33,561 bases of DNA from Methanoregula sp. Lineage in GTDB: Archaea > Halobacteriota > Methanomicrobia > Methanomicrobiales > Methanospirillaceae. The notes under the pieces were generated by a model. That model had not been told where the DNA came from. It saw only the letters and a program-made list of their open reading frames with translations, and made no database searches. How positions within the stretch are numbered: the first letter of the stretch is position 1; each line of letters starts with the position of its first letter. The stretch is taken from assembly GCA_023228295.1 (NCBI GenBank), contig JALOBP010000027.1, positions 1 through 33,561 of the forward strand, given 5' to 3'. A program made the position numbers and the translations under genes. This document shows, piece by piece, positions 7,217 through 15,799 of the stretch.

Positions 7217-9325
7217 ATGAGTTTCATTGACGACATGAAAGTTGGTAAGAAACTGATGGGCGGATTCCTAATCGTTCTGCTCATTCTAGTAGTAGTTGCG
7301 GCACTTGGTTACATGAACCTGCAGGATGCTGCAACCCGCCAGAATGCATTATACGAGAAGATGCAGGGTACAGAGAACCTTGCACTGACCAATGCCGCAC
7401 TGGAAAAGATGCGGGGAGATATCTATCGGTACATTGCTGTACCTGCTGACCGTCAGGTAACAAGTGCTTCATTGGCAGCCCAGGTAGGTGTCATCAACGA
7501 TAACATGGCAGAATTCCGGACCCGCCCGCTAACCAACGAGGACAAATTCACCCTTGATACTTTCGATAAGGCATGGGCCACGATGCAGGTAGAGTACACA
7601 AAGATTGAGCAACTTACCGACGCCGGGGATATGGCTGCCGTTGATGCCGGTCTTGCTGCCGGCAGCCCGGCCGTTACGGCCCGCACTGAATGTCTTGGTG
7701 CAGTCAAGACCCTTGTGACCAGTTCGTTCACACAGGCTAAGGACCTGAACAATGCAACGAATGCGGCAGCTGCATCCGCATCACTGGTGATGCTCATTGC
7801 AACCATTGTCGCAGTGATTGTCGGACTGGGAATTGCATTATATCTCTCGAAGAGTATCACAGCCCCGATTGACCAGGTTGCATCCAACTTAAAAGAGCTC
7901 AGCAAAGGACATCTCGGCAACCGGATGAAGATGAACCGGAAGGACGAGATCGGCGAGATGGCAGAAACCATGGACAAGTTCTCTGACAATCTCCAGGGTG
8001 ATGTTGTAGGGGCCATGAAGATGATTGCCGATGGTGATCTCTCCATGGAAGTGAAAGTCGCAGATGCTCAGGATGAGATCGGACCAGCACTCAGGACCAC
8101 CATCGAATCGCTCCGCTTACTGGTTACCGAAGCGAACATGCTCTCAAAATCAGCAGTGGCGGGTCAGCTCTCTGTCCGCGGTAACACGGACAAGTTCAAA
8201 GGTGGATATAAGGACGTAATTCGTGGAATTAATGAAACCCTTGATGGAGTTGTCCTTCCGGTCAACGAGGCCATGCACGTCTCCAATGAATATGCAAGTG
8301 GGAACTTCACGGCCCGGTTTGACGAGAAACTGATCGTGCAGGGTGACATGATAAAATTCAAAGACGCGCTCAACAACATCGGCATCCAGGTCGCAAAAGC
8401 GCTCTCGTCGATCAACCAACAGGTTGGAGACCTTGCTGCCAGTGCTGAAGAGGCAAATGCAAGCGTCGAGGAAGTCTCTGCAGGTTCTGCTCAGGTTGCA
8501 AAGAATGCCAGCGGTGTCAGTGTGAATGCCGAGAAAGCAACCCAGGGTGTCGAGCAGGTGCAGAAAGCCATGGAAGACCTCTCGCGTACTATCCAGGATG
8601 TTGCCACTAAGTCTGAAGCAGTAGCAAAGATCGTTCAGGACACGACCACTTTCAGCAAGGAAGGCATGGAACTTGCCCAGAAGACCGAACAGGGGATGCA
8701 GGGCATCACCAAGTCTTCCAATGACGTAAACCAGATCATTGGGGAGATTAAGGACCAGATGGACAAGATCAGCGAGATCGTCAACTTGATCACGGACCTT
8801 GCCAACCAGACGAACCTTCTGGCACTCAACGCGGCGATTGAAGCAGCACGTGCAGGGGATGCAGGGCGCGGGTTTGCCGTCGTTGCAACGGAAGTCAAGT
8901 CTCTTGCAGTTGAGTCACGGACATCTGCAGAACGGATCGCGGAGATGATTGCCAACCTCCAGAAGCAGACCCTTGATGCAGTTGATGCAGTCACAGCATC
9001 CAACAATGGTGTTAAAGAGGGCAGTGCCGCATTGCAGGAAACTCTCTCGAGTTTCAACAAGATTGTGATAGCGATCGACAAGATCAGCCAGAATGTGAGC
9101 GAAGTCGCAGCAGCTGCCGAGGAACAGGCAGCATCGGTAGAGGAAGTCACCGCCAGCGTCAATGAAGTGGGCGGGCTCATGCAGAATACAACGAGCGAGG
9201 CAACTGATGCCGCAGCCGCAAGCGAAGAGTCAAGCGCTGCAATCGACCAGATCAGCAAAGTGGTGGCAAATCTCAACATCATCGTAGAAAAGGTGACAAA
9301 GGAAGTTTCACGGTTCAGGGTCTAG
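7217..9325 (+). CDS. Methyl-accepting chemotaxis protein with tandem HAMP-like modules
   Basis: Membrane chemoreceptor of 702 residues. TM1 covers about 14-32; an extracellular helical sensor (33-183, 4HB-like) follows; TM2 is about 186-210. HAMP (211-265) is followed by further HAMP-like segments to about 390, marked by the repeated pattern ADGDLSMEV / AVAGQLSVRG / ASGNFTARFDE. The signalling coiled coil runs 400-702 with the conserved hairpin tip ITDLANQTNLLALNAAIEAA (525-544). ATG 7217 is chosen because GAGGTG (7203-7208) is 8 bases upstream; the GTG at 7211 is too close. CheW follows 13 bases later. The ligand cannot be inferred. No CheA is present in the window. Confidence 0.93.
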   Translation: MSFIDDMKVGKKLMGGFLIVLLILVVVAALGYMNLQDAATRQNALYEKMQGTENLALTNAALEKMRGDIYRYIAVPADRQVTSASLAAQVGVINDNMAEFRTRPLTNEDKFTLDTFDKAWATMQVEYTKIEQLTDAGDMAAVDAGLAAGSPAVTARTECLGAVKTLVTSSFTQAKDLNNATNAAAASASLVMLIATIVAVIVGLGIALYLSKSITAPIDQVASNLKELSKGHLGNRMKMNRKDEIGEMAETMDKFSDNLQGDVVGAMKMIADGDLSMEVKVADAQDEIGPALRTTIESLRLLVTEANMLSKSAVAGQLSVRGNTDKFKGGYKDVIRGINETLDGVVLPVNEAMHVSNEYASGNFTARFDEKLIVQGDMIKFKDALNNIGIQVAKALSSINQQVGDLAASAEEANASVEEVSAGSAQVAKNASGVSVNAEKATQGVEQVQKAMEDLSRTIQDVATKSEAVAKIVQDTTTFSKEGMELAQKTEQGMQGITKSSNDVNQIIGEIKDQMDKISEIVNLITDLANQTNLLALNAAIEAARAGDAGRGFAVVATEVKSLAVESRTSAERIAEMIANLQKQTLDAVDAVTASNNGVKEGSAALQETLSSFNKIVIAIDKISQNVSEVAAAAEEQAASVEEVTASVNEVGGLMQNTTSEATDAAAASEESSAAIDQISKVVANLNIIVEKVTKEVSRFRV

Positions 9326-9338
9326 GGAGGTTGTTGCC

Positions 9339-9893
9339 ATGACAAAAGCAGCAACGGAAACTGATGTTCAGGCCCCCCCATCTGGTGTGCCGGATCAAAC
9401 TCCCAAAAAGAAGGACCAGCACCAGGCAGGTAAACTGCAGGTAGTCGAGTTCCTTCTGGGGAAAGAGCACTATGCAGTAGACCTGTTCGATGTACGGGAG
9501 GTGGTGGAATACACGTCCATCACCCAACTCCCCAACACCCCTACATACATGAAAGGGATCATCGACCTCCGTGGCGAGATCACCACCATTATTGACCTCA
9601 AAGAAAGGCTGAACATTATGGAGAAATCCGATCAGCCGATCGAGAGCAGCCGGATTATCGTTCTCGATGAGAAAATAACAAAAGCTAAAACCGGCATTCT
9701 CGTGGATGACGTCCTTGCTGTTTCAACATTCGAGCGGGGCGATATCGATTCAACCTCGGCATCCGGGGGCCGTGAGGATGCAGCAATTCTCGGCATCATC
9801 AAGAAAAAGATCAAGGAGAAGGAGCAGGAGCGTCACGAACTGATCATCTGGATCGATATCCGGCACCTGCTCCGCGATATTGGGGAAGGATGA
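9339..9893 (+). CDS. cheW: Chemotaxis coupling protein CheW (copy 1)
   Basis: Adaptor linking the receptor to the CheA kinase in the signalling array. The 184 residues start with a Pro/Gln-rich tail of about 30 residues, followed by a CheW SH3-like domain (VVEFLLGKEHYAVDLFDVRE, then KGIIDLRGEITTIIDL and SRIIVLDEK). GGGAGGT at 9325-9331 lies 7 bases before the ATG and overlaps the stop of the receptor gene, so the two are one transcript. The core is nearly identical to the second CheW at 13101-13661 while the N-terminal tails differ, which supports a cassette duplication. Confidence 0.95.
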   Translation: MTKAATETDVQAPPSGVPDQTPKKKDQHQAGKLQVVEFLLGKEHYAVDLFDVREVVEYTSITQLPNTPTYMKGIIDLRGEITTIIDLKERLNIMEKSDQPIESSRIIVLDEKITKAKTGILVDDVLAVSTFERGDIDSTSASGGREDAAILGIIKKKIKEKEQERHELIIWIDIRHLLRDIGEG

Positions 9894-9956
9894 CTCCCCT
9901 TTTACAGGAATTGTACCGAATCAGAGGCGAACGCTGGAAAAAAAAGGCACGGAATC

Positions 9957-10097
9957 ATGTCATCATTCGATGGAAAGGAGATTGTCTCTCATTGCGAGTG
10001 CAGGCGGTATGTTGAAGGCACGCCGCGGCCTCCTGCGTCTGCCACGAATGCGGGCGGGAACATGCACCAACGGATCACCTGGTCATGCCCGTTATGA
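9957..10097 (+). CDS. Possible small Cys-containing protein (46 residues)
   Basis: An ATG-initiated frame, MSSFDGKEIV followed by HCECRRYVEG and ending TWSCPL. It has three cysteines spaced C-x-C and a distant C-P, faintly like a small zinc ribbon. It sits 63 bases after CheW copy 1 with only a weak purine-rich stretch upstream. The region is otherwise open in an overlapping frame as well, so coding status is doubtful. No family recognised. Confidence 0.25.
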   Translation: MSSFDGKEIVSHCECRRYVEGTPRPPASATNAGGNMHQRITWSCPL

Positions 10098-10153
10098 GTA
10101 ATGTATCATAAAACAGAAAAACGGACCGATAAAAACTCTACGATGAGGTTACG

Positions 10154-10324
10154 ATGGACCTACAGGATACAAGCATTGCAGTGCAGGCACTCTGGTTACA
10201 GTATAAGGGGCTGACAATTGAATCAGCCCGGAGTGTAATCCGGGTAGAGAATGCGGCATGGGGGGTCTCTCCTCCTGAACGCAAGGACCTTTCGGAAATT
10301 GAAGGACTCCTGGTCGCGACCTAG
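10154..10324 (+). CDS. Small hypothetical protein (56 residues) between the chemoreceptor cassettes
   Basis: Begins MDLQDTSIAVQALWLQYKG and ends IEGLLVAT. GAGGTT at 10145-10150 serves as a Shine-Dalgarno, with spacing on the short side. The composition is protein-like: Leu/Ala-rich helix, then a charged stretch ERKDLSEIE, and no cysteines or membrane segment. TATA-like stretches lie at about 10103-10112 and 10128-10135. The closing IEGLLVAT resembles IDGLLIATP near the end of the 95-residue protein after the second cassette, which may be chance. Function unknown; the position suggests an accessory to chemotaxis. Confidence 0.55.
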   Translation: MDLQDTSIAVQALWLQYKGLTIESARSVIRVENAAWGVSPPERKDLSEIEGLLVAT

Positions 10325-10408
10325 GGTGATGCGTGAAAACCATGTGCCCTAACCGGCATTCCCGAATAAAAAGAGAAAGACCGGAAATAACCGGCATCGT
10401 GCATGGGG

Positions 10409-10418
10409 AATTATAAAA
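10409..10418 (+). promoter_or_regulatory. Candidate TATA box of the second chemoreceptor
   Basis: AATTATAAAAG-type element 75-85 bases before the ATG at 10492. It would give a leader of roughly 50 bases ending in the Shine-Dalgarno AGGTGA (10479-10484). It suggests the second cassette is transcribed independently of the first. Confidence 0.45.
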
Positions 10419-10491
10419 GAAGTAACAATGAATGATCCATTTCCCTGCTTCAGCATCTCACCATCAATGAAAAAAAACAGGTGAAAAAGTG

Positions 10492-13083
10492 ATGAATGAT
10501 ATATCTGACAAATTCAACCGCATGAAGATCGGGACAAAGATCCTGATCATCTGTTTAGTCCTTGTAATTGTCCCCACCCTGCTCCTTGGGAGCGTGGCAT
10601 ACCTTACAGCCAGCAATGCCATCAACGACCAGCTCGACATGACCCTGCAAACCCAGGTGAACGGTGTCCGCAGCATGACATCGAACTCCTACGATCTGTC
10701 GAAATCTGCACTCGATGGGGATCTCAATCTGTTGCGGAACCGTTTCGCAGCACTCGGGGCTCCATCCATTGTCGATGGCAAGATCGCCTATGGCAACCAG
10801 GTTGTCAATGACAATTACAATGTGGTTGATTCCCTTGAGACCGACATGGGTGTTAAAGCCACCGTCTTCCAGAACGTAAACGGCAAGGCCATCCGCGTAT
10901 CCACCAATGTTATTGGAACCGACGGGAAACGCGCCGTAGGTACCCCGGTTTCCGATGCAGTGTATGATGCAGTAATCAACAAAGACCAGACGTATTATGG
11001 CACTGCCGATGTAGTTGGGAAAAAATATGCAGCAGTCTATGAGCCTATCAGGAATTCCGCCGGTGAAACCATCGGGATCCTCTTTGTCGGTGTCCCGGAA
11101 GATGAAGTGTATGGCCCGTTAAAAGAGGAGATACTGGGAACGAAGATTGGTGAGAACGGGTATCTCTATGTCATAAACAGCAAGGGTGATATCCTGATCC
11201 ACCCGACTTCGCAGGGATCCAATGTTGCTGAGAATGATTTTGTCACAGATATGATTGCTAACAAGGGCTCCGTTACGAGCAGCACGAAGCGCGTGACCTA
11301 CCTTTGGGAAGGCAAGAATGCAGTTGCGTACTACACCTACTTCGAACCCCTTGACTGGATCATTATATCTCGTGTCGACCCCTCGGATTTCAGCGGACCG
11401 GTCGACAGCCTGAGGAACGCGATCATCATCATCCTTATCATCAGTATTGGAGCTGGTGCATTCATTGCAACACGGTTTGGCAACTCAATTGCCCGCCGTA
11501 TGGGCGACCTTGTGGAGCTCGGCCGTAAAGTCATGGTAGGCGACTTCTCCGGGGCAGCCCAGGAGATCGACAAGAACGAGCGGATGGTATCCGGGGGTGA
11601 TGAGATCGGCGAGGTCTCAGAAGCTTTCACGGGCGTTGTGAACAACATCCAGGCGTTCAGTGACGAGATCACGTCGATCAGTTCAGCGGCGGTTGAAGGT
11701 AAACTGACCGCCCGCGGGGATACCGGCCGGTTCGAAGGCGGTTATGCCACGATGATCCAGGGACTCAATGACACGATCAACGCGATAGTCGGCCACCTCG
11801 ATGCAATCCCGGTCCCGGCATTCATCATCAACAAGGAATACACCATCATCTACGCTAACAAGGCATCGGCAACAATGGCTGGTGTAACCCCGGCTGATAT
11901 GCTGGGCCAGAAATGTTACGACCACTTCAAGACCCCGGACTGCCGCTCAGCGAAATGCGCATCCGGCCAGTGCATGATGTCCGGCAGGATGGCATCGTCC
12001 GAGACGCAGGCAAACCCCAAGGGCAAACAGTACGATATCGCATACTCAGGTATCCCGATTATGGATACCAATGGCAACGCCATCGGCGCCATGGAATTCT
12101 TCACGGACTTAACCGATATCCGCGAGGCCGGCCGTAAAGCCCAGAAGAAGATCGAGGACGCGCTTGCGTTCATCGGCGGTGAGATGGGCAAGATCCAGAA
12201 CGGCACGGAGCAGGCAAACGCCAATGTCGAAGAGGTCGCTGCAGGGGCCGGCCAGGTTGCAAAGAACGCTACCGCGGTCAGCGTGAATGTCGAGAAGTCA
12301 CTTGAAGCCATCAACCAGGTCCAGGGTGCAATGGAAGACCTCTCCCGCACGATCCAGGACGTTGCAACCCGTTCCGAAGCCACCGCCAAACTCGTCCATG
12401 ACACCGACGATTACAGCAAGGATGGCATGGCACTTGCGAGGAAGACCGAGCAGGGCATGCAGGGCATCACCCGGTCATCGAACGATGTCAACGTCATCAT
12501 CCTTGAGATTAAGGGCCAGATGGATAAGATCAGCGATATCGTCAACCTGATCACCGACCTTGCCAACCAGACCAACCTGCTCGCCCTTAATGCAGCGATT
12601 GAAGCCGCCCGTGCAGGCGATGCAGGACGAGGATTTGCGGTCGTTGCGTCCGAAGTCAAGTCACTTGCCGTCGAGTCACGGACATCCGCGGAACGGATTG
12701 CGGATATGATCCAGAACCTCCAGACCCAGACCAACAGCGCCGTTGATGCAGTAGCAGCATCCACAGCCGGCGTCAAGGAAGGAAGCGAAGCCCTCCAGAA
12801 CACCGTGGCAAGTTTCACCAGGATTGCTCAGTCCATCGACCAGATCACACGGAATGTCGGCGACGTTGCATCTGCTACTGAGGAACAGGCAGCATCCGTC
12901 GAGGAGATCACCGCAAGTGTCAACGAAGTCAATGGCCTCATCCAGAACACCGCAAAGGAATCAACCGATTCGGCTGCCGCCAGCGAAGAGTCATCCGCGG
13001 CGATTGAGCAGATCGGAAAAGTCATCGGTAATGTTGCCGTTGTTGTTGAGGATGTCAAGAAAGAGATCAACAATTTCAAGTAA
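10492..13083 (+). CDS. Methyl-accepting chemotaxis protein with Cache sensor and Cys-rich PAS domain
   Basis: Membrane chemoreceptor of 863 residues. TM1 (17-38) precedes a Cache-type extracellular sensor (about 45-300, with AAVYEPIRNSAGETIGILFVG at its core), which usually binds small organic ligands. TM2 is about 309-328, HAMP 329-390, and a HAMP-like module runs to about 432. A cytoplasmic PAS domain (435-545) carries four clustered cysteines, Cys475, Cys484, Cys489 and Cys494. The signalling domain (560-863) has the tip ITDLANQTNLLALNAAIEAA (687-706), nearly identical to that of the first receptor. ATG 10492 has AGGTGA 7 bases upstream; the GTG at 10489 is an unlikely alternative. CheW copy 2 follows 17 bases later. 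Confidence 0.94.
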   Translation: MNDISDKFNRMKIGTKILIICLVLVIVPTLLLGSVAYLTASNAINDQLDMTLQTQVNGVRSMTSNSYDLSKSALDGDLNLLRNRFAALGAPSIVDGKIAYGNQVVNDNYNVVDSLETDMGVKATVFQNVNGKAIRVSTNVIGTDGKRAVGTPVSDAVYDAVINKDQTYYGTADVVGKKYAAVYEPIRNSAGETIGILFVGVPEDEVYGPLKEEILGTKIGENGYLYVINSKGDILIHPTSQGSNVAENDFVTDMIANKGSVTSSTKRVTYLWEGKNAVAYYTYFEPLDWIIISRVDPSDFSGPVDSLRNAIIIILIISIGAGAFIATRFGNSIARRMGDLVELGRKVMVGDFSGAAQEIDKNERMVSGGDEIGEVSEAFTGVVNNIQAFSDEITSISSAAVEGKLTARGDTGRFEGGYATMIQGLNDTINAIVGHLDAIPVPAFIINKEYTIIYANKASATMAGVTPADMLGQKCYDHFKTPDCRSAKCASGQCMMSGRMASSETQANPKGKQYDIAYSGIPIMDTNGNAIGAMEFFTDLTDIREAGRKAQKKIEDALAFIGGEMGKIQNGTEQANANVEEVAAGAGQVAKNATAVSVNVEKSLEAINQVQGAMEDLSRTIQDVATRSEATAKLVHDTDDYSKDGMALARKTEQGMQGITRSSNDVNVIILEIKGQMDKISDIVNLITDLANQTNLLALNAAIEAARAGDAGRGFAVVASEVKSLAVESRTSAERIADMIQNLQTQTNSAVDAVAASTAGVKEGSEALQNTVASFTRIAQSIDQITRNVGDVASATEEQAASVEEITASVNEVNGLIQNTAKESTDSAAASEESSAAIEQIGKVIGNVAVVVEDVKKEINNFK

Positions 13084-13100
13084 ATGGGGTGGCTTGACAC

Positions 13101-13661
13101 ATGACTTCTGACAGCACAGACGCAGTAAAAAACCAGGGGGTCCCTGCGGGCAACCTGGCACAGCTCAATACCGGGCATGATTCGAAAATTTCAGGAAAGA
13201 CATTCCAGGTACTCGAGTTCCTTCTCGGAAAGGAACATTATGCGGTTGATCTTTTCGATGTCCGTGAGGTCGTGGAATACACCACCATCACCCAGCTCCC
13301 CAACACGGCATCCTACATGAAGGGCATCATTGACCTCCGCGGCGAGATAACCACCATCATCGATCTTAAACAACGGCTCAATATCTTTGAGAAATCCAAC
13401 CAGCCGATCGAGAGCAGCCGGATCATTGTCCTTGATGAGAAGATAACCAAAGCCAAGACCGGCATTCTCGTGGATGATGTTCTTGTCGTCTCCACCTTTG
13501 AAGAGAGTGACGTTGACGCCGCCTCCACCGCAGGTGCAGGGGATGATGAAGCCATTCTCGGGATCATCAAGAAAAAGATCAAGGAAAAGGAGCAGGATCT
13601 CAACGAACTGATCATCTGGATCGATATCCGGCACCTGCTCAGGGATATTGGGGAAAGTTGA
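13101..13661 (+). CDS. cheW: Chemotaxis coupling protein CheW (copy 2)
   Basis: CheW adaptor of 186 residues. A variable N-terminal tail of about 35 residues precedes the conserved domain (VLEFLLGKEHYAVDLFDVRE, KGIIDLRGEITTIIDL, IIWIDIRHLLRDIGES). It matches copy 1 over almost the whole domain, with changes concentrated in the tail and in a loop near residues 135-148 (VDAASTAGAGDD versus IDSTSASGGRED). That loop may tune partner choice. It is co-transcribed with the upstream receptor and needs a CheA from outside this window. Confidence 0.95.
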   Translation: MTSDSTDAVKNQGVPAGNLAQLNTGHDSKISGKTFQVLEFLLGKEHYAVDLFDVREVVEYTTITQLPNTASYMKGIIDLRGEITTIIDLKQRLNIFEKSNQPIESSRIIVLDEKITKAKTGILVDDVLVVSTFEESDVDAASTAGAGDDEAILGIIKKKIKEKEQDLNELIIWIDIRHLLRDIGES

Positions 13662-13685
13662 TCCCCCTGTTTTGGAGAATTCAGG

Positions 13686-13973
13686 ATGGTCGACATTACT
13701 TATTACCAAAAAATTTTCAAGCAGACTCCCCCTGCTCTCCTGCTTGTTGATAAACAACACAACAATATTGGGACAAACACAGAGTTCAGCCGGATGACCG
13801 TGGTTTCACGGGATACGATCCTGTTCAAGAAAATCACCGATTTCAAGGACCGGCTGGTCATTCCGGTAGATGATGCCGCGTGGAGAATACTGCTGCCCCT
13901 GGCGATGAGCCTGTCGGGGATTGACGGACTCCTGATCGCGACTCCCGCGTCAGGCCTGGAAAATAACCGGTAG
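13686..13973 (+). CDS. Hypothetical protein (95 residues) following CheW copy 2
   Basis: Starts at ATG 13686 with TTGGAG (13672-13677) 8 bases upstream and lies 24 bases after cheW, so it is probably in the same transcript. It reads like a globular alpha/beta protein: PPALLLVDKQHNNIGTNTEF, then DRLVIPVDDAAWRILLPLAM, then GIDGLLIATP. The opening strand and loop look PAS-like, but the protein is too short for a full PAS domain. No membrane helix or cysteine. Function unknown; the context suggests a signalling accessory. Confidence 0.6.
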   Translation: MVDITYYQKIFKQTPPALLLVDKQHNNIGTNTEFSRMTVVSRDTILFKKITDFKDRLVIPVDDAAWRILLPLAMSLSGIDGLLIATPASGLENNR

Positions 13974-14028
13974 AAATCATTTTCCTGCCGCCTGGAATCC
14001 GTGTACCCCCGCATGGAGTCTTAACGAG

Positions 14029-14529
14029 ATGATAGCCTTGACACAACCAGCATCCGGAAATATACTTCCTCACCGTTTTTCCCCCGATCATGAGCGGGGA
14101 AATGGGATCTCCGGTATCCTGTCAGTGCTTTGTGTCTATGAAGATCCGCTCTTCCTTGACCGGATCTGCAGGAACCTTGAACGGGACGGGGATATGTTTG
14201 TCGAGATCTCCGTCTCGGTCGAAGACGCTATCCACCTGATGGTCTATGTCTTTTTTGATGTGATCGTAACGGATTGCACATCATGGCAGGGTGAGCAGAA
14301 CGGATTCCTAAAAGCAATACGAAATCAGGGAACGGAGATCCCGCTTATCTATTTCACCCACGCACCTGAGATTGCCTGCATGGATGAAGCACGCAAGTAC
14401 GGGGAGGTACGGTACATTGCATGGAGCGGGCAGGATCCCTTCCCGCCGTTTGATGAATTGGTGCAGTGCATCCGTGAGATAGCAGCGCAGGATACAGAAG
14501 AAAATAAAGAAATCCGCCCGGATAACTGA
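14029..14529 (+). CDS. Degenerate receiver-domain protein
   Basis: A 166-residue protein whose residues 31-152 follow the receiver fold: SVLCVYEDPLFLDRI at the first strand, FFDVIVTDCTSW around the usual phosphorylation strand, and PLIYFTHAPE at strand four. Asp82 occupies the acceptor position, with Glu38 and Asp39 in the acidic pocket and Thr110 present. The conserved Lys is missing: the strand reads YIAWSGQDP. Such a receiver may be phosphorylated poorly or act as a phosphorylation-independent module. A 30-residue N-terminal extension is of no known family. ATG 14029 has GGAG 10 bases upstream. It ends the chemotaxis block and converges on the DsrE fusion gene. Confidence 0.7.
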   Translation: MIALTQPASGNILPHRFSPDHERGNGISGILSVLCVYEDPLFLDRICRNLERDGDMFVEISVSVEDAIHLMVYVFFDVIVTDCTSWQGEQNGFLKAIRNQGTEIPLIYFTHAPEIACMDEARKYGEVRYIAWSGQDPFPPFDELVQCIREIAAQDTEENKEIRPDN

Positions 14530-14551
14530 ATCTGACCGGTGATCTGGCGTT

Positions 14552-15799
14552 TTAGAATACCAGTAACCTCTGGTGCTCTGCATGCACGTTACCCGGCGGA
14601 TAAAAGAAGATCTTGCCAAGGCCCGGGTAGCCGATATCGAGCACGGCATTGAGGGACTTCTCCTTCTGGATCCCGCGCTTATGGAGAGATGGGGTGAACG
14701 CGAAGAAATGGAGATTCTCGCTCCCCGCAACCATGTTGATCAGCTCCTGAATATTTGTTTCTGCTGAATTCTCCGCAAGGCGGTGGTTCCCGTTCAATGC
14801 ATAGATGCCGTCCTCAATGAAGATTACTCTTGTAAGTATCCCTGCATGGGCAGAGGCTACCGCGAGTGAGATGGCCCCGGATGCAAAGGCGGTACTGTAA
14901 GGGCTTTTCGTGACAAGGATCGTAACCGGGGGCATGGTACTGGTCTTCTCCGCCCGGTCAAAGGAGGGTGTGGCACCCTGTTTTCTCATTGCAAGGTGGC
15001 CGGCATCCGCTGCAAGGACCGGATGGGGCTGGCTTAAACGCTCGATCATCCAGGAAATGTCCCGGATCTTAAACGGCCGTTCGGTGCAGGTCGAGATCAC
15101 CTGCCCCTGTCCGTCGTCCCAAGTATTGTAGCCACGGGATGATGCGGAATGGCTGCACCCGAGGGCATGGAAAGAAAGCCCGGCAGCGGTTGCCTTCTGG
15201 TCGAGCATAACGATGCCTTTCCCGACATTCTCCATATCTGTCGGGTACTGGCCCTGATGCCCGCAGTGGATTCCGTCAAGATATGTGTAGAGATCGGCAG
15301 AGAGACGTTCATCGATAGCGGCAGAGAGGAAGCGGATACCATGCCATGCAGAGCGGTGCATGTAGGGCGATCCTGTCTGGAACCAGCCGGCGGTCCCCGG
15401 CAGCGGCGTTTTGCTCTGCCGGATTGCAAGGGCCAGGTCCTTCCAGAAAGAGGGTTTGTTGTCGGCGGCCATGCTGTTTATATCGACGACCTGGTCCGCA
15501 AACTTCATTTTTAACGGGCCAAGGGAGATCCCCCGCATGTCCAGTTCCTGACGGTCGCAGACGATCCGAACCGGAGTAAATGAGAGGATGATATTCCAGA
15601 TTTGCAGGGTCTCCGGGTCCGCAAGGCTGTAAAGGGCATCGCTGGTCAGGAAGAACGTGAAGATGGGGCTCTCGGCTCCCTTCTGGTGCATGAGCGTCTC
15701 CGGGTAGAGTTGCACAAAGAAGAACTTGAGACATTCCTCAATCCAGCCAAGACGTTCTGGGAGGATAGGACTTGTGAAGAGGAAAAAATGTGCATTCAT
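14552..15799 (-). CDS. Fused protein of three DsrE/TusBCD-like domains, putative sulfur relay
   Basis: A 415-residue soluble protein that appears to carry three DsrE-fold units in one chain. Unit 1 (about 1-125) has Cys81 in VCDRQELDMRGI. Unit 2 (about 150-275) has Cys215 in GCSHSASSRGY. Unit 3 (about 290-415) resembles TusC/DsrF (TILVTKSPYS, then VIFIEDGIYAL) but has Pro-Ser at the equivalent place (FTPSLHKRGI), so probably no active Cys. In bacteria, separate TusB, TusC and TusD (or DsrE, F, H) form a complex that takes persulfide from TusA. The TusA-like gene overlaps this start by four bases (ATGA), which supports direct partnership. The domain assignment is by eye and unit 1 is the least certain. 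Confidence 0.62.
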   Translation of the reverse strand: MNAHFFLFTSPILPERLGWIEECLKFFFVQLYPETLMHQKGAESPIFTFFLTSDALYSLADPETLQIWNIILSFTPVRIVCDRQELDMRGISLGPLKMKFADQVVDINSMAADNKPSFWKDLALAIRQSKTPLPGTAGWFQTGSPYMHRSAWHGIRFLSAAIDERLSADLYTYLDGIHCGHQGQYPTDMENVGKGIVMLDQKATAAGLSFHALGCSHSASSRGYNTWDDGQGQVISTCTERPFKIRDISWMIERLSQPHPVLAADAGHLAMRKQGATPSFDRAEKTSTMPPVTILVTKSPYSTAFASGAISLAVASAHAGILTRVIFIEDGIYALNGNHRLAENSAETNIQELINMVAGSENLHFFAFTPSLHKRGIQKEKSLNAVLDIGYPGLGKIFFYPPGNVHAEHQRLLVF

